Assembly (NCBI GenBank): GCA_040285825.1
Contig: JAUPSS010000002.1
Location: 2,356,001 to 2,420,000, forward strand
DNA from: Eukaryota sp. TZLM1-RC
Lineage: Eukaryota; Metamonada: BaSk clade
Direction of reading: 5' to 3'
DNA length: 64,000 nucleotides
Numbering within the stretch: position 1 is the first letter of the stretch; every line of letters starts with the position of its first letter. Below, piece after piece: positions 42,600-52,249 of the stretch. The translations under genes and the position numbers were made by a program. The notes beneath the pieces are model-generated. The model was not told the DNA's origin. It made no database searches and saw only the letters and a list, made by a program, of their open reading frames with translations.

Positions 42600-44056
42600 C
42601 ACTGTTATGTGCTTTGAAGGTCTTATTGAGCCATTTACTTGTCAAATTGAGAATTTGGTCACTGATGAGAATTGATTTGATAATATATTTTCAGTGGATA
42701 TACATTTTCTTGCAGACGCTGTTGAAAAAGATCCTCAAATATTCCTAAAACCAGCAATTACAATTGCCCAATATATCTCCAGTAGAAAGAAAAAACCTTT
42801 TCATATTTCTCCCCTTAGGCCCTGGATATTTTCCTATTGATACAAGAACAGTATGGAAAATTATAAGGAAAACATTGATGGACGATTTGTTGCCTGATCA
42901 GAGATTAAAAATGGTCAATACACTAGCCCAAATTACGAAATTCAAACCACCTGAGCAATTTGACTTTTGGTCCAACATTCTCGATTTAAACCAATTAATG
43001 TTCAAACAGAAGAGCTATAAATTCAACAACATTATACACACAGATGGTTTAAATATTGCAGTAGAATTTGTCCGTCAGGATTTACAAGGTCAGAAGTGTA
43101 AGACAGACAACAAGGCCAGTATTTCGGATTTATATATTGATGATGTTGATGTTGATACTTTTCAAGACAAACTAATTGTTGTTTGTGATCCCGGAAAACG
43201 TGATTTATCGTATTTTGGGAGTAAAAAGACTGATCAACAATTAGCCATGGTGCTGAACATGAAACTGAACAGCAAAGAAATAGTCAGGTGATGAATCAAG
43301 ACAAAAGTACAAATGGTTGAGAATGACTCAGATGTCCTGATCTTTGAAAAGTAGGATGAAAAGCAAAAACGATGGGCGACAAAGTATACTGAGGTAGATT
43401 TCGACAGGAACCAAATGATAGAGTCTAACAAAATAACCATCGAAGATGCAAACACCGAATTATCTGCGTTTGCTGCCAATTCAGCAACTATCATAGATTT
43501 TTCCAACTTTGTGGTTGCCAAACTTCGGCAAGTTTTTTGGACAATTGACTTTTACAGTCTTGACTTGTGGAGCATTCATAAAATGCAAGCTTTTATTCAC
43601 AAGCAAAAGACTGAAAGTTGGTTGTTGGAAAATCTTGTGCAGCAGTTTGGCAATCCAAAAGACACTTTACTAATGGGTGATTATGGAAAAAAAGGTTCCA
43701 AGAATTTGAAACATCAGAGACCTACTAAAGGCATTGGATGGATTCAATTTCTGAAAAGAAATGGCTTTGAAGTGTTGATGATTAATGAACCTTTCACTTC
43801 AGCAAAATGTCCTGTTTGTTTTGAAAAGGTTGCTACGTTTTTGTAAGTAACAAATCCCATATTGTATAGGAGAGAAAAGACTCCAGTTACTACATGTCAT
43901 GGTTTATTAGCTTGTCATAGTGAGAGTTGCAAATTAAGCAACAAAGGCTCAACAAAGATTTTCAATAGAAATAATCTGGCTTGTATGAATATGTTTGCAA
44001 TTGCTGAAGCCAGAATGAGTGGTAATGAAAGGCCTCAGAATCTGTGTAGTTTATAG
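42600..44056 (+). pseudogene. Fanzor nuclease, third type (copy b), nearly full length with frameshifts
   Basis: The frame 42764-43291 holds FIFLPLGPGYFPIDTRTVWK, FDFWSNILDLNQLMFKQ, YKFNNIIHTDGLNIAV and VVCDPGKRDLSYFG (RuvC-I). After a break, 43415-43846 gives FYSLDLWSIHKMQAFIHKQK, TLLMGDYGKKGSKNLKHQR, INEPFTSAKCPVC (alternative Glu and first zinc pair). 43862-44056 gives TTCHGLLACHSESC and IFNRNNLACMNMFAIAEA, ending GNERPQNLCSL. This is the whole RuvC and zinc core in order. As in copy a, RuvC-III has NRN in place of NRD. Two or three indels separate the frames. APC10 starts 146 bp downstream on the same strand. Confidence 0.8.
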
Positions 44057-44201
44057 TTTTTGTAATTATTCCACACGAAAATTGATCATGTACGCATTCG
44101 TACATGAATTTCCCATTGATTCATTCATTAAGAAATTGGAATTATCATACTTGACACTCTCAACCAACCTACAACACAATTGACTTGACCAATAAACAAC
44201 A

Positions 44202-44705
44202 ATGGACCCCAGCTCTTTTTCCCTTCCAGGTACTAAAGAGATCACACATCTCGCCTCATTAGCTGTTTCATCTGCCAAAGCTCTCTTTCCACCATCACAT
44301 TTGACTGATGGAGACGTTGAAACTTTATGGCAATCGGATGGAATTTTACCTCATTTTATCAATATAACATTTATACGTCGCTTATGCATCTCACATTTGG
44401 CTATATTTCTTGATCCTCAGCAGGACGCTAGTTATTCTCCTTCTCAAATTGCCATAAGAGTGGGTGAGCATCCTGCTGAACTCCGTCAGTTACTAGTTGT
44501 TTCAGAACTAGAACATCATAGTGGATGGAGTTCCATTCCATTGTTTGAAGATGATGATAGTCCAGGGGTACAAGGATCCTTAATTCAGTTAGTAATGATG
44601 TCAAATCTTGATAGTGGCAGGGATTCGGCATTGAGGCAAATCAAGATTTTCACTCGAGATTTGAGTTATCGTAAGAGTAGACATGATTTGAAGTGGCGAC
44701 TTTAA
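44202..44705 (+). CDS. APC10: APC10/DOC1, anaphase-promoting complex subunit
   Basis: 167 residues, ATG at 44202, single exon. It is essentially one DOC domain: LTDGDVETLWQSDGILPHFI, NITFIRRLCISHLAIFLDPQ, DASYSPSQIAIRVGE, then GWSSIPL, SLIQLVMMSNLDSGRDS and LRQIKIFT. In the APC/C, APC10 helps the co-activator bind destruction-box substrates for ubiquitination at mitotic exit. The IR-type C-terminal tail of many orthologues is not seen (the protein ends DLKWRL). Length is within the usual 160-250 range. The gene is directly preceded by the Fanzor remnant. Confidence 0.9.
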   Translation: MDPSSFSLPGTKEITHLASLAVSSAKALFPPSHLTDGDVETLWQSDGILPHFINITFIRRLCISHLAIFLDPQQDASYSPSQIAIRVGEHPAELRQLLVVSELEHHSGWSSIPLFEDDDSPGVQGSLIQLVMMSNLDSGRDSALRQIKIFTRDLSYRKSRHDLKWRL

Positions 44706-45099
44706 TGTTTTTAATATTGTCTTTTTCTGTTTTTTGAACATTATAGAATTCTTTAAGGTCGTTTGAGAACCTTCTGGAATTCATTACAGCTATTAATTAG
44801 AAGATATTAGTGTTTAATTAACTGAAGAATTGAAATTGTCTATCTTCACCAGCAGGTATGAAGGAGAGGAATGTCATAATCTTTTTGTAATTTTGCGACT
44901 AGTTCGTTCTACGTTAGTATTTGTATTTGTATTAAGTAAATGCGTGTTATTGTCAGACAGATTAAACACAATTAAACTAAAACAATTATTCAACAGAACA
45001 TCTGAAGTTCCATAACAACAATCGAATTAAGTACCGGAAGATTCTTGTGAGTGATCTTATGACAAAATTGAATTGTACTTTTTATCTTTATGTCAATGT
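44706..45099. other. AT-rich spacer, no gene seen
   Basis: 3' flank of APC10 up to the repeat block. A 61-codon frame at 44830-45015 has no family resemblance. Confidence 0.45.
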
Positions 45100-45111
45100 A
45101 TCGCCCTGTTT

Positions 45112-46356
45112 TTTTTTGACCAAAATTTTAATTTTATTCAAAACCTATAAATCAACATCTAAAACATCCATCTCTCCCAAAACAAAAACACTAGATGCAA
45201 CTCTCTCATAGTGAGATCCAAGAGAAAGCAAAGCATCAGAAACCATCTTCAACATCCCCTTAAAAATAGAAAACACAATTCTATTTTGCCAAAACAATCT
45301 GTTGAAATTTCTGCCAGTTCTTCTCTTTACAATCATTTCAAAATCATCCAAAAAACGTAAAGCAGTTGGTGCAAGTGAACCAAAAAGGGAAAATACAAAT
45401 GGATACAAATTGTATTTTGCATGCTGTAGACTGGCCAATTTGGACAAAGGTTCATTGTATTTTTTGCATTTAAAATTTTCAGCATTTGAAAGGGGATTAT
45501 GAATTTCAGAATTAACTAGCCTTTCATTTGAGGCATTACAAGGATCAACAGACATTACATCCAATAAAATGAAACTTCCATCTAATCCAGGTAATATAAC
45601 ATCACCTCTATTATTCTTATGAAAATCATCTTCAGCATCAAACAGACTTGACAACAGAGGTTCCAAGAAGGATTCAATTCTATGAGATTTACACATACAA
45701 TATAACTGGTCTCTTACAGCATCATGAACCTTGCTTCTAAAAGTAATAAAATGTTTACAATTTAACAAATGAGTAGTTGTAATTTCTCAAGAACATTTAC
45801 AAATTAAATTATGAGGTAAATTATCAGGCCAGATAAAGGAACGAAATCTCATATTTAGAGTCCAAGCAGAATCGGTTAAGAGAGTACCATAAACTTGGGG
45901 AATTGTTGTTACTAAGGCAGAAGAAGTACTATCACACATATCTTGTAAAAGATTTGCAAAAGCGGGATTCTTTTTCTTGGCCAAGCCAAGTCTAACATCA
46001 AAATCCAAGCTTTCAAAAATCTTTGACAATTTTTGTTGAAGCTTTTTACAGCAAAACTGTAAATTAAAAAGAGATCGGTTTGGAATTTCTTGAATTGATT
46101 GAGGAAAACATTTGGTCCAAATTTGTGGCGGCAATTTTTCAAGTTCACAAGATAACTCATACAAATAGGGACTGCAATTGGGAACTAACAGATGAGAATC
46201 TACAGGAAATCTACGAGAAAATTCATAAATAAAATTTTTGCCACCACCCAAGAATGCTGATTGACACAAAATTGAAGATTTAGTAAATCCAATACCACCC
46301 AAATTTGCTGAAGAAAATAAGTGACTTTTCAACATTCCCGGTTCTACATCCAATAA
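45112..46356 (-). mobile_element. RT-B copy with a 12-bp target duplication
   Basis: ATCGCCCTGTTT is duplicated at 45100-45111 and 46357-46368. Two frames (46353-45787 and 45768-45145) separated by one stop cover ANLGGIGFTKSSILC, WTKCFPQSIQEIPNRS, GLAKKKNPAF, MRFRSFIWPDNLPH, HLLNC, NNRGDVILPGLDGSF, LDVMSVDPCN and RTGRNFNRLFWQNRIVF. It starts after the RT palm. The 3' end has GGTTTTGAATAAAATT followed by a short A tail. Confidence 0.87.
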
Positions 46357-46450
46357 ATCGCCCTGTTTCTAACATTCTGTTATCACTCGGAAGACATTAT
46401 AAAGAGAATGTGGTAGGTAAGTTTTCAATGGTGGATGTAGAGTTTGATCA
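46357..46450 (+). mobile_element. RT-E tail fragment (target of the RT-B insertion)
   Basis: Reads ILLSLGRHYKENVVGKFSMV and DVEFDQPDV before a stop. Related to the fragment at 33337-33545. Confidence 0.55.
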
Positions 46451-46542
46451 ACCAGATGTTTAGCGTTTTACAATAAGTTTTACATAAGTTTTGTAAAAAA
46501 TACGAATAAGACCCTTTGAATTCACCTTCGCTTTTCAACAGT

Positions 46543-46613
46543 GCGTTAGTAGTACAGTGGTAGTATGCCTGCCTTCCAAGCAGATGACCCGGGTTCGATT
46601 CCCGGCTGACGCA
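46543..46613 (+). tRNA. tRNA-Gly (anticodon UCC)
   Basis: 71 nt without CCA and without intron. Acceptor GCGTTAG pairs with CTGACGC (one T-G pair), discriminator A. The anticodon loop is CTTCCAA, giving UCC, and the T arm CCGGG-TTCGATT-CCCGG is perfect with a standard B box. The anticodon stem has one C-A mismatch at its outer pair. A T7 run about 20 bp downstream can terminate Pol III. Confidence 0.92.
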
Positions 46614-46739
46614 ATATTACTTATTGTTGTGGCGTATGAGAATTTTTTTCTTACTTCTTTCCGATATTTTTCAAATTGCTTCTGGATTTATTTTATTACT
46701 TGAATATTCTTAGGTGTTGATAAATTGTTGACATTTTCA

Positions 46740-46899
46740 AAATTTCATTTAAAGTTAATGCTTGAAGGTGTGAAAGTAACGACCATCATTACTGATGTGA
46801 CATTGACTGATGTTTGCCATGAATGTTCTAAACCTTTAGCACAGTCAAAATAGAAGAATCCCCTGTCTGTTGCTGAAAACACTAAAATTAACAAATATA
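46740..46899 (+). mobile_element. RT-family relic, left half (target of the Ty3/gypsy insertion)
   Basis: Broken frames give VTLTDVCHECSKPLAQS and NPLSVAENTKINKY. The sequence resumes after the LTR element at 53758 (AGCAAAGTTACTTTC). A second relic at 53945-54065 has the undisturbed version (GATAAATATAAAGCAAAGTT). Confidence 0.65.
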
Positions 46900-47035
46900 T
46901 GTTGTACTGTGGACAATTAGTCTAGTACATTTGTATTTATATAGTATAGTTCACTAGTGATGGCCTTTATAAGGGCCGGTGAAATTCTAATAAATTATTC
47001 CTTATTCTTTGTTATCATATATGGATAAAGCATCA
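46900..47035 (+). repeat. 5' LTR of the full-length element
   Basis: Identical to 53622-53757. It contains TATTTATATAGTATAG (possible TATA region) and the gag start codon at 47021 falls inside it. Confidence 0.93.
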
Positions 47036-50000
47036 TTAATTAATGGCTTGAATAGCCACAATGATAACCCTCCTTCCTCTCTGAGGAAGAGTAATGTCCC
47101 TTCTTTGAAGGAGAACAATCCACCGCCCTCGGTGAGTAATCCTCCACTTACGGAGAGTAATCCTTCCTTCGGGAAGAGTAATCCTCCAAAGGAGAGTGAG
47201 CTTTCCGCTGAGAAGAGCATTGCCTCTCAGAAAGAAAGCCACCTCCCCAATAAGGAGAGTGAACTTCGCACTGAGGAGAGCCCCACCTCCCAGAAAAGAA
47301 GTCACCTCCCTAATACGGAGAGAGGTAACCACGTTGTTGATGTGTCAGAACTATACACATACCCCGACAACTCCTCGGAGCTCCTTCCTTGTAGGAAGAG
47401 TTTTCTCACTCCGAGCGAGCAACGGAGATTCAAAGCGTTTGTTGTAAGTAATAAATCTGACGCTTGTACAGAAGGTGAAGGAGGCGAAGGCGAGCAACAG
47501 TCTACGACTAGCTCCTCACGTAAAACTCCCTCCTCACCTACTTCTGACATCAGCTCAAGTGAGGAACCTCAAAGTGATTCCAGAGGATCTCTTAATCAGA
47601 ACTACAGCAGGAGAGGGGATGAGAGCGATGATGAACCACCTCATACACCCAATCCTCCTAATCCAACTCCTAGTTTTCCATCTACGGAAAGGACTTCTCA
47701 GGGTCTTTACCGCAGGAAATTAGCAAAGGCAGTTGAGGCTGTAACTAGAGATTTCTTATTGGACCTCATCGCCAATCCTCCCGAAGATGTATTGGATTGG
47801 AGTGATGACGAATTATTAAAAATGGCTGAGAATGAGTCAGAGCGTCTTGCGGGAGACGAAGACCCAGCCGAATGTGAGAAGGTCCGACGTGACTATTTAG
47901 CGAAACGTTGGCCCTTCCTCTTTGGGGAAGCCCACGGCAGAACAGTTGACGACGTCGTCTACGAGAGTTATGATCAGAGTCCAACTCTTTTGAAGAGATT
48001 GGATGATCTTACCGATTCGGCAGTCTCGTGTGGAATGAGTGCAGTCGAGGATTGCTATTTTAACGCACCTCGTTCAAAGTATCAAGCTGCTACTCCCAGG
48101 CCTGCCAAATGGCATAGGGATGCAATTGATGACCACAAAATATATTTCAGTGGAAATCAAGAAGCTTACGACAGACTATTTTGGATAGCTAAGATGTACC
48201 CTCATAATCAACAAGGTAGAAACCTTAGAGGCGTCGTAAGGCATTTCCTAGTGGAGAATGTACACCCAAAAGATTCCATTGCGGACATTTTTATTATGCT
48301 TGGGGGCAGATTCGATGAATCTCGAGGTGACACCCTTCAATTTCATACCAAAGAGTCCTATATTAGAGAAATAGGCACAAGGGTAATTGAATTGAAAGAG
48401 CAACGTGTTGGCCCCAACAAGTTAAAACTAGTATACCCTGATGCATGGATGGCTAAACTTAAGGCATGGGTTGATAGCTGGCCCGACCAAAATGTTTTTG
48501 AGAATGTCTTAATAAAGAGCAGTTGCCTTCCATATGATCATAAACTAGCAGGGGTCCCTAGAGGATCTAAAGATGCACCAGATTGGGTGGATTTAAGGCC
48601 ACCAGCCCAGACTGTACCTGTACAGGAGGAACCTCCTAAGACAAGATTTATCATAAAGTTGGGCGAAACATTGCCTTCAGAAGAGAGGAATATGAACCTA
48701 TATAGTACACCTTCTGTAGGGCCTCTGGCATCTAGGAGAGCTTCTTGTGAAGCAACTCCTACACAAGCATCTGTTATAAAATCATCTATACCCACGCAAC
48801 CCCTAGGAACGCATGCTCCTAGAGATTCTCTCGTCGACACCCTCGGTCTTTATAGAACTCCTGTAACAGACGAGGAGAAATTGAGGAAAAGAATAGACGA
48901 CAAACTGAGATGCCTAGTTAAGTTAAATGAAGCGTTTGACGCCAAGAAGATCTTCGACTTCGTGCTTAACTTTGGCAATTGGGCTAAAACAGTTAGGGAT
49001 CGCGATGGACCCACCAGAGCATTTACGCCGATCACCAAATACGGTCAACCTGTTCATCAGTACGACTTCGTTAGATCTATATTCTTCGAAGTGGACCCTT
49101 TGTATTTGAGATTTATGATCGAGGGTAAGGTCATCGCAGAATGGCAGAGTTTTTATGGAGGCCGAACAAACGTTTTAGGCAACAACCCATTTGACGCCGA
49201 AATCTGGGAATATTTGCTACTCAGCACCCAGTACAAATACCCTACCGATGTTGAGAAGGCTTTAAGGTCTGTAAGACCACCTGAGATCAGTCGCAAAATG
49301 ACTGCTGAATCTTCATGGACAGCCTTCATGGAGCAGATCATATATATAATTCGACGCTCTACAATTATGCCTGGAACGGATGGTAATCCGTCTGTCGTCT
49401 ACCCAGCAAAGAGATTTCTCGAAACTATTAACGACAAAACAAACAATCAATTGATGGACACATATATCATTTGGATTGGCAAGTTTGATTCAAGTAACGA
49501 GAAACTGGGCGATGCGATTTACGATTTAGGTAACGCATTTGTTAACAAGGTCAATAGCCTTGAATCCTCGATCAAAGACATGAATTTGATAAGAACAGCT
49601 TTTGGTGCTCACGCCCCTACGCAAAAAGGACGAAGCCAGTCAAAAGGTCCTTTTAAGAACCCTAGAGTAAGCAGTCGACCCATCCCTTCAGAGCAATGGT
49701 GTAACTTATGTAAAACCAATAAACATCCTGAAGAGAAATGTTTTAAATTAGTGGGAAGACCTGGTTCAAAAAAGCGTCAAGGAGGTGAAAGACGTGATAG
49801 AAAACGTAAAAGTAGTAGTAATAAATCAGATGATTATACATCTTTTAACAATAACCTTACAAATAATTCAATCAAATCCATTTATAAAATGAGCAAAACA
49901 GATTCGAATTATAATCACCTAAATCCATTAAAAAGATTTAGAGAGTCATCCAATCCTGTGGGTTCTATCCACAGTGTTAGATTATCCAGGGTAGCAGAGG

Positions 50001-52249
50001 ACCAAGAAAGTTCTAACGGGGAACTTTGGTTAACCTGCACCATAAATAACGTGGAAGTACAAGGCGAAATTGATAATGGAGCTGCATTTTCAGCATTATC
50101 AATGGATTTAGCCTCTAAATGTAATATGACAGTTAATGACAATAAGACTGTCGAATACTTATCGGCAAATGGTATTCGCTCCACGACCCTGGGATGTGCA
50201 AGTGGTGTTCTTGCTCTAAATGTGAATAGCTTGGCCACTCAAGTGTTTTTAAGGATCGAATTCCAGATCATTCCTGGTACCAATAATTTTTTGATCGGAA
50301 GAGACTTATTACAAACCTTGGGGCTACGCACGGAGCACGGTTTTAATATTAATTTGGATCGCGAACATCGCACCATCTTAAATGCTGAATGTGAGTTCGA
50401 TAATAGAATTTGTCAACCAATTAGATTCATTGAACAATTGAGTAATAAATCAGACTTAGGTAATGATTTTGGGCATTCCACATTTAGACATGAGTTAGAT
50501 GAGTTGGGCTGTAGAATATGCCTGGATGAGGAACGCCTAGTCGTGCTACTCGAAAAATATAGAAATGTATTTAGTGGGCTACCTCACCCGGATGGAATTG
50601 ATTGTCAGCCGATGACCATTCCATTTTATGACGAAAGTAAGGTCGTCAAAAGGAAACCTCGAAGATTAAACCCAGAAAAACAACGGGTAGCCGAGGAAAT
50701 TTTTAACGAATTGATCCGTAATGGATTTGCTGTGCCCGCAAAGTCTCAATTCAGTAGTCCCATCTGTCTTGTGATTTACACTGATCACAGGAAACCACGA
50801 TTAACTGGCGATTTTAGTGGTATTGGTGGAGTAAATGATTTAACTAAACCTGTAGAGGCAAATTTGCCCAGGATTAGCGACATTTTAGAGTTTCTAAGTA
50901 AAGCTAATTATATAGCAACTCTAGATTTACCTAAGGCATTTTGGCAGCTCAAAATTGCAGAAGAGGATATTGATAAAACTACCGTATCAATTCCCGGGAT
51001 GTCGATCAGTTTTAAAAGGGCTTGTTTTGGTTTGAAGAACGTTCCTGCAGTCTTTCAAAACATGATGATGGAAATATTTGATTCTGAGGGCGTATTTATT
51101 TATATCGATGATATAATAATAGTAGCTTCGACCCTGGATGAATTTCTATCTAGAGTAGGTACGGTCCTAGAACGCGCCAAACGTTTTAGAGTTAACCTTG
51201 GCCTACCCAAGTGTAGCTTTACCACTTGCAAACATGAAATAAAAATTCTAGGTAGTATTTTTGTAAACAAAACCCGTTATATAGATGAATTTAGGATTGA
51301 GGGACTGATCAACCTACCCAAACCCAGGACATTACCTGAAGTTAGGAGTTTTATAGGATCGATCAATTATATACGTGACTGGTTGCCAAATTTGTCTGAC
51401 TTGATAGAACCAATCAACAAATTAACCAGAAACAAACCGTCAAAAATCAAGTGGACTCCTGATCATGACGAGGCTTTTAGTAAGATTATAAATCTTATCA
51501 AAGCAAATATCCCTCTTGAACTGCCCTCAGAAGACAAGCATATTTTAATAAGTGCTGACGCGTCCGATGTGGCTGTAGGTGGAGTAATATGGCAAGAAGC
51601 TAACCCACCTAAAGATCCTACGACACCGCTAATTAAGAGAAAGGTTGTACCTATTGCCTTCTTTAGCAGATTATTATCAACTTCACAAAAGAATTGGTCT
51701 GTACTTCAGAAAGAGTTGTATGCAATTTTACTAATTCTCACTGACAGTAGTTTAGAAAATTATTTAATTTCGAGGAAATTAACTATTTTCACTGATCATA
51801 GAAATTTAGCATACCTCATATCAGCTCCTGAAAAGAACAGAATTGTGAAGAGGTGGCTACCAATATTGTCAGAATTCAATTTTGATGTAGTCCACACTGC
51901 AGGCGAGGAGAATTATTGGGCAGACATGTTGTCTAGATTGGTTGACACCAAACCCAAAACTCCTCGAGTCCAACAAGTGAGAAACTTGGCACCTCACAGA
52001 GTTGAAGAACAATTACCTATTTTAAATTTATTAACTAGAGTTAATTTGTTAAGGGATGATATTACTCAACCGTCCACAATTGAGCTACCCACGATTAATA
52101 GCTTATCTGCACTGAAAGAAGCAGTTGAGGATACTAAATTTGATTTATTTGACACTTGGATCTCAAAGATTAGGCAAGAACAACTTATAGATGTTGATTC
52201 AAATCCTGATTATTACCAACAATCGTGGGAAGATTGTCATCCCAGATAG
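47021..52249 (+). CDS. gag-pol polyprotein of the Ty3/gypsy element (through RNase H)
   Basis: 1742 residues in one frame from the ATG at 47021, which lies in the LTR. The N-terminal 110 residues are a Ser/Pro/Glu-rich region with short tandem repeats (ESNPSFGKSNPPKESE). A capsid-like helical region follows, then a CCHC knuckle WCNLCKTNKHPEEKC (near 49700). The protease motif is GEIDNGAAFSALS (near 50070; DNGA instead of DTGA). The RT shows LDLPKAFWQLKIAE and FIYIDDIIIVAS (near 51110). RNase H begins ISADASDVAVGGV and ends with HTAGEENYWADMLSRL. A single fused gag-pol frame means no frameshift at the gag/pol boundary. The frame ends early by an indel before the integrase. Confidence 0.92.
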   Translation: MDKASLINGLNSHNDNPPSSLRKSNVPSLKENNPPPSVSNPPLTESNPSFGKSNPPKESELSAEKSIASQKESHLPNKESELRTEESPTSQKRSHLPNTERGNHVVDVSELYTYPDNSSELLPCRKSFLTPSEQRRFKAFVVSNKSDACTEGEGGEGEQQSTTSSSRKTPSSPTSDISSSEEPQSDSRGSLNQNYSRRGDESDDEPPHTPNPPNPTPSFPSTERTSQGLYRRKLAKAVEAVTRDFLLDLIANPPEDVLDWSDDELLKMAENESERLAGDEDPAECEKVRRDYLAKRWPFLFGEAHGRTVDDVVYESYDQSPTLLKRLDDLTDSAVSCGMSAVEDCYFNAPRSKYQAATPRPAKWHRDAIDDHKIYFSGNQEAYDRLFWIAKMYPHNQQGRNLRGVVRHFLVENVHPKDSIADIFIMLGGRFDESRGDTLQFHTKESYIREIGTRVIELKEQRVGPNKLKLVYPDAWMAKLKAWVDSWPDQNVFENVLIKSSCLPYDHKLAGVPRGSKDAPDWVDLRPPAQTVPVQEEPPKTRFIIKLGETLPSEERNMNLYSTPSVGPLASRRASCEATPTQASVIKSSIPTQPLGTHAPRDSLVDTLGLYRTPVTDEEKLRKRIDDKLRCLVKLNEAFDAKKIFDFVLNFGNWAKTVRDRDGPTRAFTPITKYGQPVHQYDFVRSIFFEVDPLYLRFMIEGKVIAEWQSFYGGRTNVLGNNPFDAEIWEYLLLSTQYKYPTDVEKALRSVRPPEISRKMTAESSWTAFMEQIIYIIRRSTIMPGTDGNPSVVYPAKRFLETINDKTNNQLMDTYIIWIGKFDSSNEKLGDAIYDLGNAFVNKVNSLESSIKDMNLIRTAFGAHAPTQKGRSQSKGPFKNPRVSSRPIPSEQWCNLCKTNKHPEEKCFKLVGRPGSKKRQGGERRDRKRKSSSNKSDDYTSFNNNLTNNSIKSIYKMSKTDSNYNHLNPLKRFRESSNPVGSIHSVRLSRVAEDQESSNGELWLTCTINNVEVQGEIDNGAAFSALSMDLASKCNMTVNDNKTVEYLSANGIRSTTLGCASGVLALNVNSLATQVFLRIEFQIIPGTNNFLIGRDLLQTLGLRTEHGFNINLDREHRTILNAECEFDNRICQPIRFIEQLSNKSDLGNDFGHSTFRHELDELGCRICLDEERLVVLLEKYRNVFSGLPHPDGIDCQPMTIPFYDESKVVKRKPRRLNPEKQRVAEEIFNELIRNGFAVPAKSQFSSPICLVIYTDHRKPRLTGDFSGIGGVNDLTKPVEANLPRISDILEFLSKANYIATLDLPKAFWQLKIAEEDIDKTTVSIPGMSISFKRACFGLKNVPAVFQNMMMEIFDSEGVFIYIDDIIIVASTLDEFLSRVGTVLERAKRFRVNLGLPKCSFTTCKHEIKILGSIFVNKTRYIDEFRIEGLINLPKPRTLPEVRSFIGSINYIRDWLPNLSDLIEPINKLTRNKPSKIKWTPDHDEAFSKIINLIKANIPLELPSEDKHILISADASDVAVGGVIWQEANPPKDPTTPLIKRKVVPIAFFSRLLSTSQKNWSVLQKELYAILLILTDSSLENYLISRKLTIFTDHRNLAYLISAPEKNRIVKRWLPILSEFNFDVVHTAGEENYWADMLSRLVDTKPKTPRVQQVRNLAPHRVEEQLPILNLLTRVNLLRDDITQPSTIELPTINSLSALKEAVEDTKFDLFDTWISKIRQEQLIDVDSNPDYYQQSWEDCHPR

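Noticed and set aside
46613-46900. tRNA-targeted integration of the Ty3/gypsy element (it lies 287 bp downstream of tRNA-Gly)
   Set aside because: Known tRNA-targeting elements insert much closer or at fixed offsets, and here the target is demonstrably an older repeat. One case is not evidence.
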